NCBI RefSeq assembly: GCF_037975245.1
Contig: NC_092580.1
Location: 383,501 to 447,500, forward strand
Source: Apostichopus japonicus
Lineage: Eukaryota; Echinodermata; Holothuroidea; Aspidochirotida; Stichopodidae
DNA: 64,000 nucleotides
Direction: 5' to 3'
Translations under genes and position numbers: made by a program
Notes under the pieces: generated by a model
The model's input: the letters and a program-made list of their open reading frames with translations, nothing else
Database searches by the model: none
Told to the model about the DNA's origin: nothing
In this document: positions 50,433 through 60,527 of the stretch, in pieces
Position numbering within the stretch: position 1 is the first letter of the stretch
Layout of the letters: every line of letters begins with the position of its first letter

Positions 50433-50738
50433 ATGGCATGGGCTGATGAAATAAATGCAAATGTTGCAAAATATACATCAGCCCCAACAAGTTACACAAA
50501 GGGCTGCAGGATGTGGACAGGTGCCTACACCATCAGTAAGCCAGGGGCACCAGCATATGGCATTATCCGCACAATGCTATCCCTGGCAGCTAAGAGAAGA
50601 GCCACATTCCAGCATCTGCTCTTCAAAGTATTGTGCAAAGAAATTAACTTTTTAAGTACCAAATCATTTCACATCTCCCACATATGCCACAACAGCCTAT
50701 GTGTGGAGGTGTCACATCCATTGCTTGTGTCTCTGTGA
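50433..50738 (+). CDS. Possible zinc-loop HNH/His-Me-finger endonuclease-like ORF (truncated)
   Basis: An ATG-started ORF of 101 residues. It contains GCRMWTGAY near residues 24-32, AYGII near 41-45, and HISHICHNSLCVEVSH near 80-95. The C-x-W-x-G, then GYG-like, then H-x-C-H-n4-C-n4-H spacing resembles the zinc-binding loop of His-Me finger homing endonucleases (I-PpoI-like). Lineage-specific proteins of that type occur in invertebrate genomes. The last codons overlap the start of a repeat shared with 45.6 kb (cacatccattgcttgtg), so the original 3' end was probably cut off by a rearrangement. The basic linker AAKRRATFQ lies where the catalytic region would be. Whether the ORF is expressed is unknown. 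A chance Cys/His pattern is the main alternative. Confidence 0.45.
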   Translation: MAWADEINANVAKYTSAPTSYTKGCRMWTGAYTISKPGAPAYGIIRTMLSLAAKRRATFQHLLFKVLCKEINFLSTKSFHISHICHNSLCVEVSHPLLVSL

Positions 50739-50859
50739 GCCATCATAGCACTGTGACAGGCCCTTAATAAGACTTGCAAATTTACTAACCTGTTTACTGT
50801 AGATTTTGTCATATATCAGAGGAGAGTACTGCTTTAGTCAGTGCTCTGTAGAGAGACCT
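50712..50859 (-). pseudogene. Fragment of the transposase-like gene (copy B, distal part)
   Basis: On the minus strand this reads KAVLSSD-like sequence near 50,815-50,855, then a segment equivalent to VNLQ-LLRA-HSAMMAHR of copy A. In copies A and C these parts lie in the opposite order within the protein, so copy B is a rearranged mosaic. It contains stops and is not functional. A LINE fragment is inserted immediately at its upstream side. Confidence 0.55.
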
Positions 50860-51985
50860 GTTTATTGAAATCTAAACTGTACACTATGGGTGTTTCACAT
50901 CAGGTTCTCTGCTGGGTGGATGCTTTTCTGAGTGATAGAGAGCAGTCGGTTGTTGTCAATGGGTCTAGGTCTAATCCTTCTAAGGTTACTTCCGGTGTTC
51001 CGCAAGGGTCAGTTTTGGGACCCATTCTCTTCCTGGCCTATATTAATGATATTGGTAATGCTGTTTCTTCTGGTGTCCGACTGTTCGCTGATGACTGTGT
51101 CTGTTATCGGGTTATCGATGATGTCAGTGATGGTCATCAACTTCAGGAAGATATTAATATACTAGGGCAATGGGCTAAAGATTGGGGCATGAGTTTCCAG
51201 CCGGTGAAATGTAACATTATGACCATTACTAGAAAGAGGAAACCTGTAAATTTCAATTACATGCTCAATGGGGTTCACTTGGTTAAGGTTGATTGTATTA
51301 AATATCTGGGTATTCATATCACTTCAGATCTCAACTGGGGAAAAAATATTCAAAATGTGTGTAACAAAGGAAATAGGATATTGGGAGTTCTTTGTAGAAA
51401 CTTATCCCCTTGTTCGAAGGATGCAAAATTGGCTGCATATAAAGGTCTCCTCCTGCCAGTATTGGAATATGCCAGTTCTGTCTGGGATCCCCACCAAGCT
51501 TTCTTGCAGCACAACCTCGAAAACATTCAGAGGCGTGCAGCCCGTTTCATCGCTTCAGATTATTCAAGAGAGCCTGGCTCTGTCTCATCTCTGTTACGGG
51601 ACCTAAACCTGGTGCCCTTGGCAGAGAGGCGCAGACAAAGAATAATCATCTTATTTGCTAAGGGCATCTATGGTCAGGCTCAGATCCCTATTGACTGCCT
51701 AAGAAAGCCTCTGCGTAGGAGTCGGAACATGCACGATATGCATTTCTGCCAACTGTATGCCAGTACCAATTGCTATAAGTATAGTTTTTTTCCAAATACA
51801 ATTAGGGATTGGAATAGTCTGCCTTCAGACCTCATTAGTAGTTCCAGTGGTTCTGTGAATCCTGTCACTTATATCAGTACTCGGGTCAGATCTAATTAAT
51901 TACTCTCTTGACGTGTGTGTGGTGAGATATTGTCCCTTTTTGCGGATGTGTCACCGTATCGAAGACGAAGACGAGGTGTACTACA
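50860..51985 (+). mobile_element. 5'-truncated LINE with reverse-transcriptase C-terminal half
   Basis: An uninterrupted frame from about 50,862 to the TAA at 51,897-51,899 encodes roughly 345 residues of a non-LTR reverse transcriptase. Counting from the GTG at 50,841, SGVPQGSVLGP is at residues 51-61, the catalytic FADD at 82-85, YLGI at 155-158, the thumb-region VLEYASSVWDPH at 207-218, and a WNSLP motif at 324-328. The endonuclease and the N-terminal RT motifs are missing. The left edge coincides with the end of similarity to the transposase-like repeat, i.e. a 5' truncation point. The 3' tail includes a short gaagacgaagacgag repeat. The layout fits Jockey/CR1-like lineages; the exact clade is not assigned. 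The open frame suggests a fairly recent insertion. No target duplication could be defined. Confidence 0.85.
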
Positions 51986-52084
51986 TCAGAATGATAAGCT
52001 GCAGCCATTGTTCTACTGAATCCATTACATGCCTTGCCATCAGCATCAGTTGTGAGGTACATGACCGTACCCATTCTTCATAAT
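51986..52084 (-). pseudogene. Fragment of the transposase-like gene (copy B, proximal part)
   Basis: The minus-strand translation reads LTTDADGKACNGFSRTMAAA, close to LTTDADGKACKGFTGTMAAA of copy C. Just upstream, aagaatgggta resembles the start-codon context of copy A (aacaatgggta). An internal deletion therefore seems to have joined the start region directly to the DAD motif. The LINE interrupts the copy on its other side. Confidence 0.6.
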
Positions 52085-52811
52085 AATAATCAGTTTTTTA
52101 TCCTCAAAGTTCAACAAAATTCCAGTGACCTATTCACTAGTTTGTTTGTATACAAATGCTTAAATGGTTATAAGCATTTATTGGAAGTCTAAGCAGTTGA
52201 ATAGCTGCACATAGAATGATACAAGACAAGACTTACACTGAGAAACTAGTCAATATGATCTACTACAACGATTTAGGAATGTTGCTTGAACAGCGCCCTC
52301 ATTCTAGATCTGGTCACAGCTAGAACATAGGTCTCCTGAGTAGTTTTCGCAACAAAATCTGACAAAATACCTTTGAAAAGCAGTGCCAAAGTAACAAGTA
52401 ACTTTTTCTCTTTCATTTTAGGGCCAGAGTTTACTCGATACAGGGAGTGATCACATTTTCAGAGGGAAGAAGGCCAACTTGCGTCAAGTTTCCACCAGAG
52501 GGGATAAGTAGCACCAACTGAGGGACTGTGCTTAAAACACATTGTGTGGACCCAAGAACAATTTAGACATTCAGTAGATGCCAGCCATGCTGATGGAATG
52601 ACTTCTAATCACACTAGGGAATATGTCAACCATTGGGCTCTCACTTGTTTAAAGTTCAGTACTGCATTATTCATATAGACTGTACAACATGTGTGAGACA
52701 CCATATGAAGATTCACAATAGACAGAGATAAACAAAAATGATATAAGTCATTACTTCTGAAACTATCATAAAAAGAGGTTGAAAGTGGATTTTAGAAATG
52801 TCAACTGTTAC
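52085..52811 (+). repeat. About 720-bp dispersed repeat, copy 2
   Basis: It matches 45,940-46,659 in the same order and ends, like that copy, at the left border of a TTAA-type element. It has a small insertion (tacaaatgcttaaatggtta) near 52,150 and a deletion around 52,430. Confidence 0.8.
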
Positions 52812-52935
52812 TTTAGCTGGCATACTCCTATTAGCATCTATATCAATCCGTACCAAGTGTGCTTCTTCAGAAAAAGTGCCAAAAAGCAACAGGAGACATC
52901 TTTTCTGATATGTCATCAATCACTGGACTGGTTTA
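52812..52935 (+). mobile_element. TTAA-type inverted-repeat element, copy 4, left end only
   Basis: It starts tagctggcatactcc and follows the family for about 120 bp to tcatcaatcactgg. The 3' end of transposase-like copy C then begins. It is truncated. Confidence 0.6.
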
Positions 52936-52946
52936 TGTTTTTAGTT

Positions 52947-53317
52947 CTACCATGTAGCTTGTACTCTCTCTCTCTCTGAGTTGTGCTCTCCTCCTTCTGT
53001 ATGCTCTGCCTCTGTTATATAGTCTATCATACTGTTGTTTCCTTTGCATCTGTTTCAGAGTCTGGATACATAGACTATTTGAGCTCACCTCTAATCCTGC
53101 AGCTTCCATCTTCCTGGCTATGGACTCTTCAGGCCCTTTATTTGTAATGTTTGTGGCACTGTGGTCCCTGTACTGACTGTTGCGTGAAATGCTTGTGCTA
53201 TGTTTTGGATTGGAAACTCGAAAGCATTATTGACTACCTCTGCTTTTTGAGTGGAAGTCTGAAACTGAGTGGACCATAAACGTTTGCTGCAGGTGGGTGT
53301 CTCAGGTATTTCATTTA
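52947..53317 (-). pseudogene. C-terminal part of transposase-like gene copy C
   Basis: The minus-strand frame (53,315 downwards) reads EIPETPTCSKRLWSTQFQTS and ends with a shift near 53,120. It continues as GPEESIARKMEAAGLEVSS and then a very basic tail, NRGRAYRRRRAQLRERERVQ, with a TAG stop at 52,947-52,949. This directly continues the frame that ends HTDSTQL at 57,247, on the other side of the inserted 3.9-kb element. A basic C-terminal tail after a Cys/His segment suits a DNA-binding element protein. One frameshift is visible in addition to the insertion. Confidence 0.6.
52962..52979 (+). repeat. (CT)n microsatellite
   Basis: A short ct run (tactctctctctctctgag) lies inside the basic tail of transposase-like copy C. 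On the minus strand it encodes alternating R and E. Confidence 0.8.
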
Positions 53318-56300
53318 CAGTACTGATTTCGCTTAACTCCCGTTGAAATTTGTTAAAAGGAAAATAAACAAATTTCTTCGTTTTTTATCGAAATTTGCCG
53401 ATTTTTATCGAAATTCAACGAATTTTAACGATTGGTGATCTCAATCATTTCCTACGTGGAATTTTCAACGATGCGTTGAAATTCTTTTTTAAACGAAATA
53501 AAAGGTCAATATGTGGTTACGCGAAACGTCGGAAATAGCGTAACTTCGTTTATTAGTATCGATTAGACTTTGGTACAGTCGTTTGAAAGCATTCTCAGGC
53601 TTGCATGAGTAGTAACTCTCAAAGAAACATGTAGTAAAACTGACGGGGGACGTTTTCTGACTGAACCCCAAACACAGTGACATAAGTCTTAACTTTGCCA
53701 GGCTATCTTGGAGGTTGCAGTACACGCTATGTACCACGAGGCACCCTTCCAGATAAGTTGGAGTGCTGTTTAACCATTTAAATAACAATGAATGGACATA
53801 AATAAACTTGGTTTACTTGCAGATTGCAAAAAATAGTTATTTTTAAGAGATGTAAATTTGGTTTTTTATAAGAGTTGAAGTGTGAAACTTTGTTTCCGAG
53901 CGAAAACACTTGAAGCAGTTACTTGAAGCAAAATAAAGATGCCCCGCCCATTCTGCTAGGACGCTTCCATTTTTCAAAAATGCGTTTTCTCTTGTTATTT
54001 TTTCTATTTTGTTTAGTGTAGATTTGGCATGAGACATGTTACTCAGGTTAACTTTGATGGAATAATTTTATACCAGAAGTGGAAAAACTTAACAGTTATT
54101 ACATTCATTTCGGATCATTTCCGAACAAGATAACACACTAAGGGTGTGACCGTTTAAACGATTAACCGTTTAACCGGCCGCAAATGCACTATCAGTTTAG
54201 AAAATCACAAACTGTATAAACGGAAAATTAAAAAAAAAAATCAAATACATTTTAAACATGAAAATTATTTAAAAATATGTAAAGAACTGAGTAATGTACT
54301 GCAAACTATCAATAAAAAACAGAAAAACGATGTTTTAGGCATGAATAATGTGTTCAATATAACTATAGTAGTAGGCCAATAGTCACGAGCTCATGATAGT
54401 GTCATCAATTCGTCTTCTCAGTTTATATTTGCGACATATATCACCCGTGTACATCGATCAATGGCATGGTGAAATCCTGTGTGAAAATATGTCGATGCCA
54501 AAAGACGCAAATGGTCGTTCTAGAAAGTATCGTAATAACATTAACAACACAAGGCCAGTTTGCTCTCTCAGGTCCGCACGTATACAGCCATTTTTTCCAC
54601 ACATGGTATTATACTGTGCATGCATTGCGGGCGGGATTGCGGCAAACATAAAAGAATATGAATGAAAATGATAAACCTTACGATATTTTTCACAAATATT
54701 GGTGCTTAGATAAGTGCTTCCTCACAATCAAAGAGCCGCCCCAAAATTTGCTCCGCTTACGTAAAACTTCTATATATATATAACACTTGGAAAAATTCGA
54801 GTTTTTACACACATAATTCCCACTGACATTGGTCATAGAACATAAGCAGGTCATTGACATTTGAACTTGCCCAAGTTCATCGCACCATGAGAACGACACA
54901 ACACATTGAACATGATGTTACATTCTTCCGCCATCTGGACGCTGAGTGTAAATTTTGGTGTAATATGCAAATTATGAATGGTACTGCGCTGCCCGGTTAA
55001 AATTTAACCTATTGCAACACCAATTTTGGGAAGCTGTTGTTGAAGAAACTGTTGTATCAAATGTAAAGTACTGTATCATGTATGTGACACAAGAGAAAGA
55101 AAATGAAATCGGAGGCTGCTACAACCCATCCCACAACACGTGCGTGCGTAATTTGTTTTCTAAACGTGACTTTTAATGAGTAAGCAGGAAAGGTGGGTAA
55201 GTTTGCTAAGTTAGGCGAGTTTTTGTTTAAAATCTTGTGATAGATAGACAAATATATTGTTTTTTTCTTCAAAAGTTACGAAGTTGCCGAAGGCCGAGTT
55301 ATATAAATTCAGTGATCTGAACTTCTGAAGACCACGATATACTGATCAGGTGTGTTATTCTTTTCAGCAATTATTACACGTAATGTTGGCAATATTATTG
55401 GGCCTAATTAGTAATTAACATACATTGATCATTGTCTTGTTGCCTGAATTGCTACTTTTTGGAAAAAAAAAACCTTAATTATTGTACTCATAATGTCCTA
55501 TTTTCATTAAAAGTTGAGAGACATTACGTCGAAAAAGCCGCAATCGGGAAACAGCGTTTAAAAGTTTAACCTACCGGCAGGTTATACGGTTAAATGGTTA
55601 GTGAAATATCTGTTAGGTCACACCCTTATAACACACAAAAAAAAAACGACTTTATTGAATGAAAATATACTGAAAACCATATCGCAAAAACACAAAATCG
55701 CCTATAACTCGAAAACGGAAGGAGATATCGACTTTTGTCAGCTGTGTAGGGATTTCCTAAACCGAATTTTGATGTGCTCTATCCACCTGTGTCATTTATG
55801 AGCTTCTCTGACGTAAGCTGCAGTACGTAATTTCTCCATACCAGTTCCGCAACATTTATTTACGCAGTAAACATTGTTCATGATGTTTTCTTTCACAACA
55901 AATATTCAAAGTTGTGCTCCACACGCTTCACAGATATTGTTTTATGTTGTTCATTTTCAATTCTAGTTTAAAATTACATTCTCGAACGATGCATTGCATG
56001 CCTTGTCAAACATTCCTGATTAGTAAAACTAAGGAAGGATATTTGATTGATATGATTTTATGAGCTGTTCCACTTGAAAAATGATGATAAAACCGAAAGA
56101 CAAAACATTTACTTCTCATGTGACGCATACCGGGAGACTCATAAAAACCCCCTTCTCATTAAATTAAATTTACATGCCGTCAGGCCAGTTGAAAGCCCTC
56201 CCCAGTAATATTTGATCAGCTCTTCCCAATATACAATACTCAAATAAGCAATGAAAATATATTCATTTTCCACAGGTTTCCATTCCATTATGAATAGTAG

Positions 56301-57246
56301 GGGCAAAATAATGTTTGCTTCTAGAGTAAGCCAGCCAAAGGTTCTGCAGTGCTAAACCCCCCACGAAGATAAATACTATGCTAATTAACAGATGGTAGGC
56401 GTGAATTGACAAAGCCAGGTTTATGATTGGACTAGGCCTCTCAAAAAAGTTTGGTCGCTGGAGATATCCAGGGTAGGGAATGCACATGTAAGCAGCATAC
56501 TGTAGGTGGCCCAGACCCAGGCTGCGACCTTAATTACCAGGGCAGTTCGTCTGCATTCGCGGGCAACTTACAGTAGCTGGGTTAGGGGGAAAATAACAGG
56601 ATGTTTTTTATTTTGCGTGCATTGAAGCCGGGGGGAGATTTTTTGGTTTGAAAGTGAGTGCGGTAAACGGTACTGTAGTACGTCAAGTAACACAGGAATT
56701 TATTGGAAAAAAAGATCTCTTTGATATCCAGCTACGACTGTTTCATTGTGTAAATTTTTTTTTTATTTCTTGTTTTCTGACGCTGCGTTCATTGGTGAGT
56801 TACTTAAACTTATCTTAGTTTAATACTAGCCTTTAACTTAAGTACTTGTTACGATCGACCAAGACCAGTTTTTTATTATCCTAGCCAAATAATTTTTCAA
56901 ACACCTAGTACAGAACTTACTCTGTCTTATATACAATCAAACTTTTGTAACATTTGTAATATTCCTCAGCCACTTCTGGTATAGTCTGAAAACGGCTGTA
57001 GTTACACTAAGGATTCAACGTAGGTCACAACCTTGATATGTCTAGAATTGCCTTTGCCGTTGTTGATCGCGATAACTTTCGTGGAAATTTCGTTGAAACT
57101 AAGTTGACAACCGTGCCCGCAGTAGTCTAAATCTTAATGAAATTATTTGTTTTTTATCGATTTTCAATTTTTTTTTATCGATTTTCAACCTTTTTTATCG
57201 ATCGTTGCTTTTTTTGCAACGGGAGTTAAGCGAAATCAGTACTGTA
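53316..57246. mobile_element. TA-flanked Tc1/mariner-like non-autonomous element (3,927 bp)
   Basis: The ends at 53,318-53,345 and 57,217-57,244 are perfect 28-bp inverted repeats beginning CAGTACTGATTTCGC. Both are flanked by TA (53,316-53,317 and 57,245-57,246). CAGT ends plus a TA duplication are typical of the IS630-Tc1-mariner group. The subterminal regions are rich in ttttatcga motifs on both sides. No transposase ORF was recognised inside, and a hAT-like element of 1,491 bp is inserted within it, so the net length is about 2.4 kb. It interrupts the reading frame of transposase-like copy C. Perfect terminal repeats argue for a relatively recent insertion. Confidence 0.85.
54131..55637. 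mobile_element. hAT-like non-autonomous element (1,491 bp) nested in the TA element
   Basis: The element spans 54,139-55,629. It starts TAAGGGTGTGACC and ends with the exact inverted complement GGTCACACCCTTA. Both sides carry the same 8-bp target duplication taacacac (54,131-54,138 and 55,630-55,637). Several ggttaa/ttaacc motifs lie just inside both ends, as expected for subterminal transposase-binding sites. The interior ORFs are short and unrecognised. Its position inside the 3.9-kb element makes it the younger of the two. Confidence 0.88.
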
Positions 57247-58420
57247 GTTGTGTGCTATCAGTGTGGGATATTAGCAGAGATCTCTTTGTAGCATTTGGCA
57301 TGAATGGAAATGTGTACTTCCTGCCCCTCTTGCATACAAATGAATGCTTCGGGCAATGTGAATGATTTCCAATGTAGCACTTTGCAAGGCAGTCTTAACA
57401 TGTTGATAAAGCCTTCATAACTTTGCAGTGGTCGTATTTGAGGGCTTTAATTCCTGCAAGTAGTCACCTCTGCCAGTACAAGGCAGGTCAAGTCCTCTGC
57501 AATGCACTTTTGTATCAAGTGCTTCCTAGTCACAGTTTGTGCAGGTAACATATCAGAGGAGAGTACTGCTTTAGCCAGTGCCCTGCAGAGTGACTTGAGT
57601 AGGTGAACTTGGTCTAACAGCATATGGTTCTCTGTTTCAGAATGAGTAGCTGCAGCCATTGTACCAGTGAACCCTTTACATGCCTTGCCATCAGCATCAG
57701 TTGTTAAGCACTTCTCCTTTAGTGGGTTCTTACCAGTAAGTAATTTGGATGCACAAATCTTTCCACCATTCTGTTCATCTTTGACATTGGCATCTTTACT
57801 GAACAGCCCTCATGGACTGGACATTGCAACTTGTGACCCCTTCTTCTATTCATTTCACCAATTAAGTTACAGTTGTTACTGTGATTGTAATCAAAATTAA
57901 ATTTATCAATGGTGACATTCTCAACAATTACATCTCTGTATTGGCTTGCACGAACAAATGGAGTCTTACTTTTTGCATTAAGCAGACACGTATGATATTG
58001 ACGATCATATTCTGCAAAAATTGGAGAGTCTTTTGAGAGGCCATGCAGTTGCAGTGTCTTCTTTATACACCCCTTTTCTGATATATCATTTTCATTCATT
58101 TCTTCTATTGCAGGTCCAAACTGGTTGGCTGACTTTTGTAGTGTACTGACAGCGGGACTTGGAAGAGAGATGCTGCTGAGCATTCTATGAGCTGCACTTG
58201 AACCGATCTACATCTGATGCAAGCCTGACTGCCGTGCAATGTTTAGTTCTGAAGGATTCTTGCCAGGTTTGCTTCTTGGTTTAAACCTTTGTAGATGGGC
58301 CAGAGCTTACAGTACCTTTGTATCTTCAGAGAATGCATCCAAACACAACCTTTAAGCCAAGTCCCACAAATTCTTCATATCTAAGTTTGCAAGAGGAATA
58401 GGTGCCACAAAGGCGCTCAC
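57247..58420 (-). pseudogene. Main body of transposase-like gene copy C
   Basis: Read on the minus strand. At 58,420-58,250 is the counterpart of copy A's end (DMKNLWDLA, stop, RLCLDAFSEDTKVL). At 58,183-57,719 an open block contains MLSSISLPSPAVSTLQKSAN and the Cys/His segment HKLQCPVHEGCSVKMP. A shift near 57,725 leads to KEKCLTTDADGKACKGF, then LLDQVHLLKSLCRALAKAVL and AEDL. A further shift near 57,450 leads to DCLAKCYIGNHSHCPKHSF. The order and the D-x-D, then D-x-VH spacing resemble proteins with a Mutator-like transposase domain, known from invertebrate genomes (recalled, not searched). A GTAAGA after NYLL could also be a splice donor. At least two shifts and three stops make it a pseudogene. 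It is cut by the TA-flanked element at 57,246. Confidence 0.55.
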
Positions 58421-59140
58421 TTCACAAAGTTATTAGCCTCCCCCAACCAAATGTTTTTTACCTACTGAAAGAAAGATAATTTGCAATGTGTTTTTCAATG
58501 GTTAAACTGATATTATTATTACCATAAATATTGTATTGACTTCCCCAATAATTCTAACCAATATGGAATGGTAATAATTACACAGCATATGATTGTATGT
58601 TATTGGCATGCGATGTAAAAACCTGTGCATGCCTATATGATATGCACATTGACATGTGTAACACGCGAAACTCGAACAATTTAGGTTATATTTTCCCAGA
58701 TCAGCCCCCCCCCCCAAATCATATTGGGCCCCTACGCCTATGACGGTAGTTCTATTAGGCATTTTTTTTGGAGTATTCAAAATCATACCAAGTTTTGTGT
58801 GGTGGAGTATAAGAATCGCGAGATACAATTTATGAAAGTGGCAAGGAAACATGGTAAATATGACTGATAAAAGGCCAATTTTGACCGAAAATGTCAATTT
58901 TTAGGTCATTCACAATCACAGGAATATATGAATAGGCCTAGATAAACTGTGGTGCGACAGTCGGAAATTCCAGCTGTCGCACTCCAATTTTCCAACTATC
59001 GTCAGTTTTATCAAGTTCGGGGGGTGAGACACCCCCCACACCCACCCCCCCTTCTAGCCACGTCCGTGGGTGTAAGTCACAACTTCTCAAACAATCATTA
59101 AAAGAGGTTTAATGTGGAGTCTAAAAATTTCAATTTTTAG
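58421..59140. other. Non-coding stretch with a short hairpin and C-rich runs
   Basis: There is no recognisable gene. A 9-bp inverted repeat (gtgcgacag at 58,952-58,960, ctgtcgcac at 58,974-58,982) could form a hairpin. C runs occur near 58,707-58,717 and 59,031-59,050. From about 59,070 the sequence matches the right end of the 720-bp dispersed repeat (gtcacaacttctcaaac). Confidence 0.55.
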
Positions 59141-60527
59141 TTAAGATGGCATACTCATATTAGCATTTACATCAATCCACCACAAGTGTTCTCATTCAGA
59201 AAAAGCAACAGGAGAACAAATTTCTTGATATGTTATCAATTAGTGTCTGGTGTTTTCTTGGCAGGGATGTTAAGGAGCATGAAAGAGAGTACAAGTGATA
59301 CAAAAATTTGGTCAGTTGAGGTAAGTTTAGACCAATTTAGGCTTCCCTGGAACAGCATACAGAAATTGATTTCTGCTGAGTAAAGAGGTTTGTTTACAAG
59401 TGAGGAAAACTTCAGTCTCTCATAGTAAACAAGCAATCTGCATGGTTATGATATAGAAAATTGAGGGTGCTATGAATGGCCAACTTGTCAGCTATCCAGT
59501 TATTGGTTGCATTTAGCTTGTGAGAGCTAAATAGATTAAGGGATCACATTACTTTTTGATTTAGTGTGTATTGGGTAGTGTTTGCACGGGTTATCCGGGT
59601 ACCCGCCCGACGCCATACTACCCGGTTCCTAATTTATTACCCGCATCCTCCGTAGTGTGATATAAAAAAAAAATTTAAAAAAAAAAATCGCAAATCGATG
59701 GTTAGGCAGATTTCCCATTGACTTAGTGTGGTGTTAGGCTACCATGTGTCGAAGATAACAGCAATAACGAAAGTACTCCATGGATATCTTATAACTGCGT
59801 CACAATTTCAGCGAATAAACAGATGGTTAGGCCTAGCTAGATTTCTCATTGACTCAGTGTGGTGTGGTGTTTGGCTACCATGTGGAAGAAATTATTATTT
59901 ATTCATTCGTTTATTTCATGGAAGGAAAGGCTGACAAGGAATTTTATGAGATGTTTACGGATTATAGACGGATTATAGACGGATTATAGACTAAAAAATA
60001 ATAATCGCAAGTGGCTGTTAAAGTGTTTACTAATCGTTTATTCCAAATGCGATCAAATTGTGCGAATCGCACAATCTCGCGGCTAATGCGAACCCTGGGC
60101 CTGCCTAATAGATAGTAGTAGTAACAACTGTTTACGAGCTAAATTGGATATTTATATGGTGAGATCAATAGACGTGGAGAGCAAGCAAAAGCCGCGACGG
60201 CAGTGCGATGTTAGTAGTAATGTTAATTATATGAAGTTATTAACAAGTTAATGAAAGAAACAATAGCAAATAGAAATTATTGAGGAAGGTTTTATACCTT
60301 ATCTTACACCTACGTTTTTGAACATGAAAACATTGTCAGTAGAGAATATGATTCATTTATTATGGCATCCAATATGTCATTTCTTGAAAATTGTGATACT
60401 CGAGGGTAAAACAATTTTTTTCCGGGTACCCGGATACCCGACGGGTAACGGCTCTTGGGTACCCGGTTCCCGATTTTTGGACCCGTGTAAACACTAGTAT
60501 TGGGGCATTTAATAGGTGTATACTACC
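59141..60527 (+). mobile_element. TTAA-type inverted-repeat element, copy 5, split by a hAT-like insertion
   Basis: The left part, 59,141-59,575, starts ttaagatggcatactc. The right part, 60,505-60,527, resumes with gcatttaataggtgtatact, which lines up with gcttttaatgggcgtatgct of the other copies. The interruption is exactly the hAT-like element and its target duplication. Removing these restores the expected order, confirming that the TTAA element was there first. Confidence 0.75.
59568..60504. mobile_element. hAT-like non-autonomous element (921 bp) with perfect target duplication
   Basis: The element spans 59,576-60,496. It starts TAGTGTTTGCACGGG and ends CCCGTGTAAACACTA (14 of 15 positions inverted). 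The perfect 8-bp duplication gtattggg lies at 59,568-59,575 and 60,497-60,504. Further gggtaccc-containing motifs are clustered just inside both ends. Internally, a 50-60 bp segment (agatttcccattgac and following) is repeated imperfectly at about 59,697 and 59,820, and ggattatagac occurs three times near 59,957. No transposase is encoded. Confidence 0.9.

Noticed and set aside
50841-50861. GTG at 50,841 as the true start of the reverse-transcriptase ORF
   Set aside because: These codons lie in the host repeat shared with 57.5 kb; the RT homology begins only after about 50,860, so the element is 5'-truncated.
56263-56487. 74-codon minus-strand ORF inside the TA-flanked element as its transposase
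   Set aside because: It is far too short, hydrophobic, and lacks any DDE/D or helix-turn-helix motif.
58502-58897. 131-codon minus-strand ORF as a gene
   Set aside because: It spans C runs and A/T-rich sequence, and no domain, splice signals or composition bias suggest coding.
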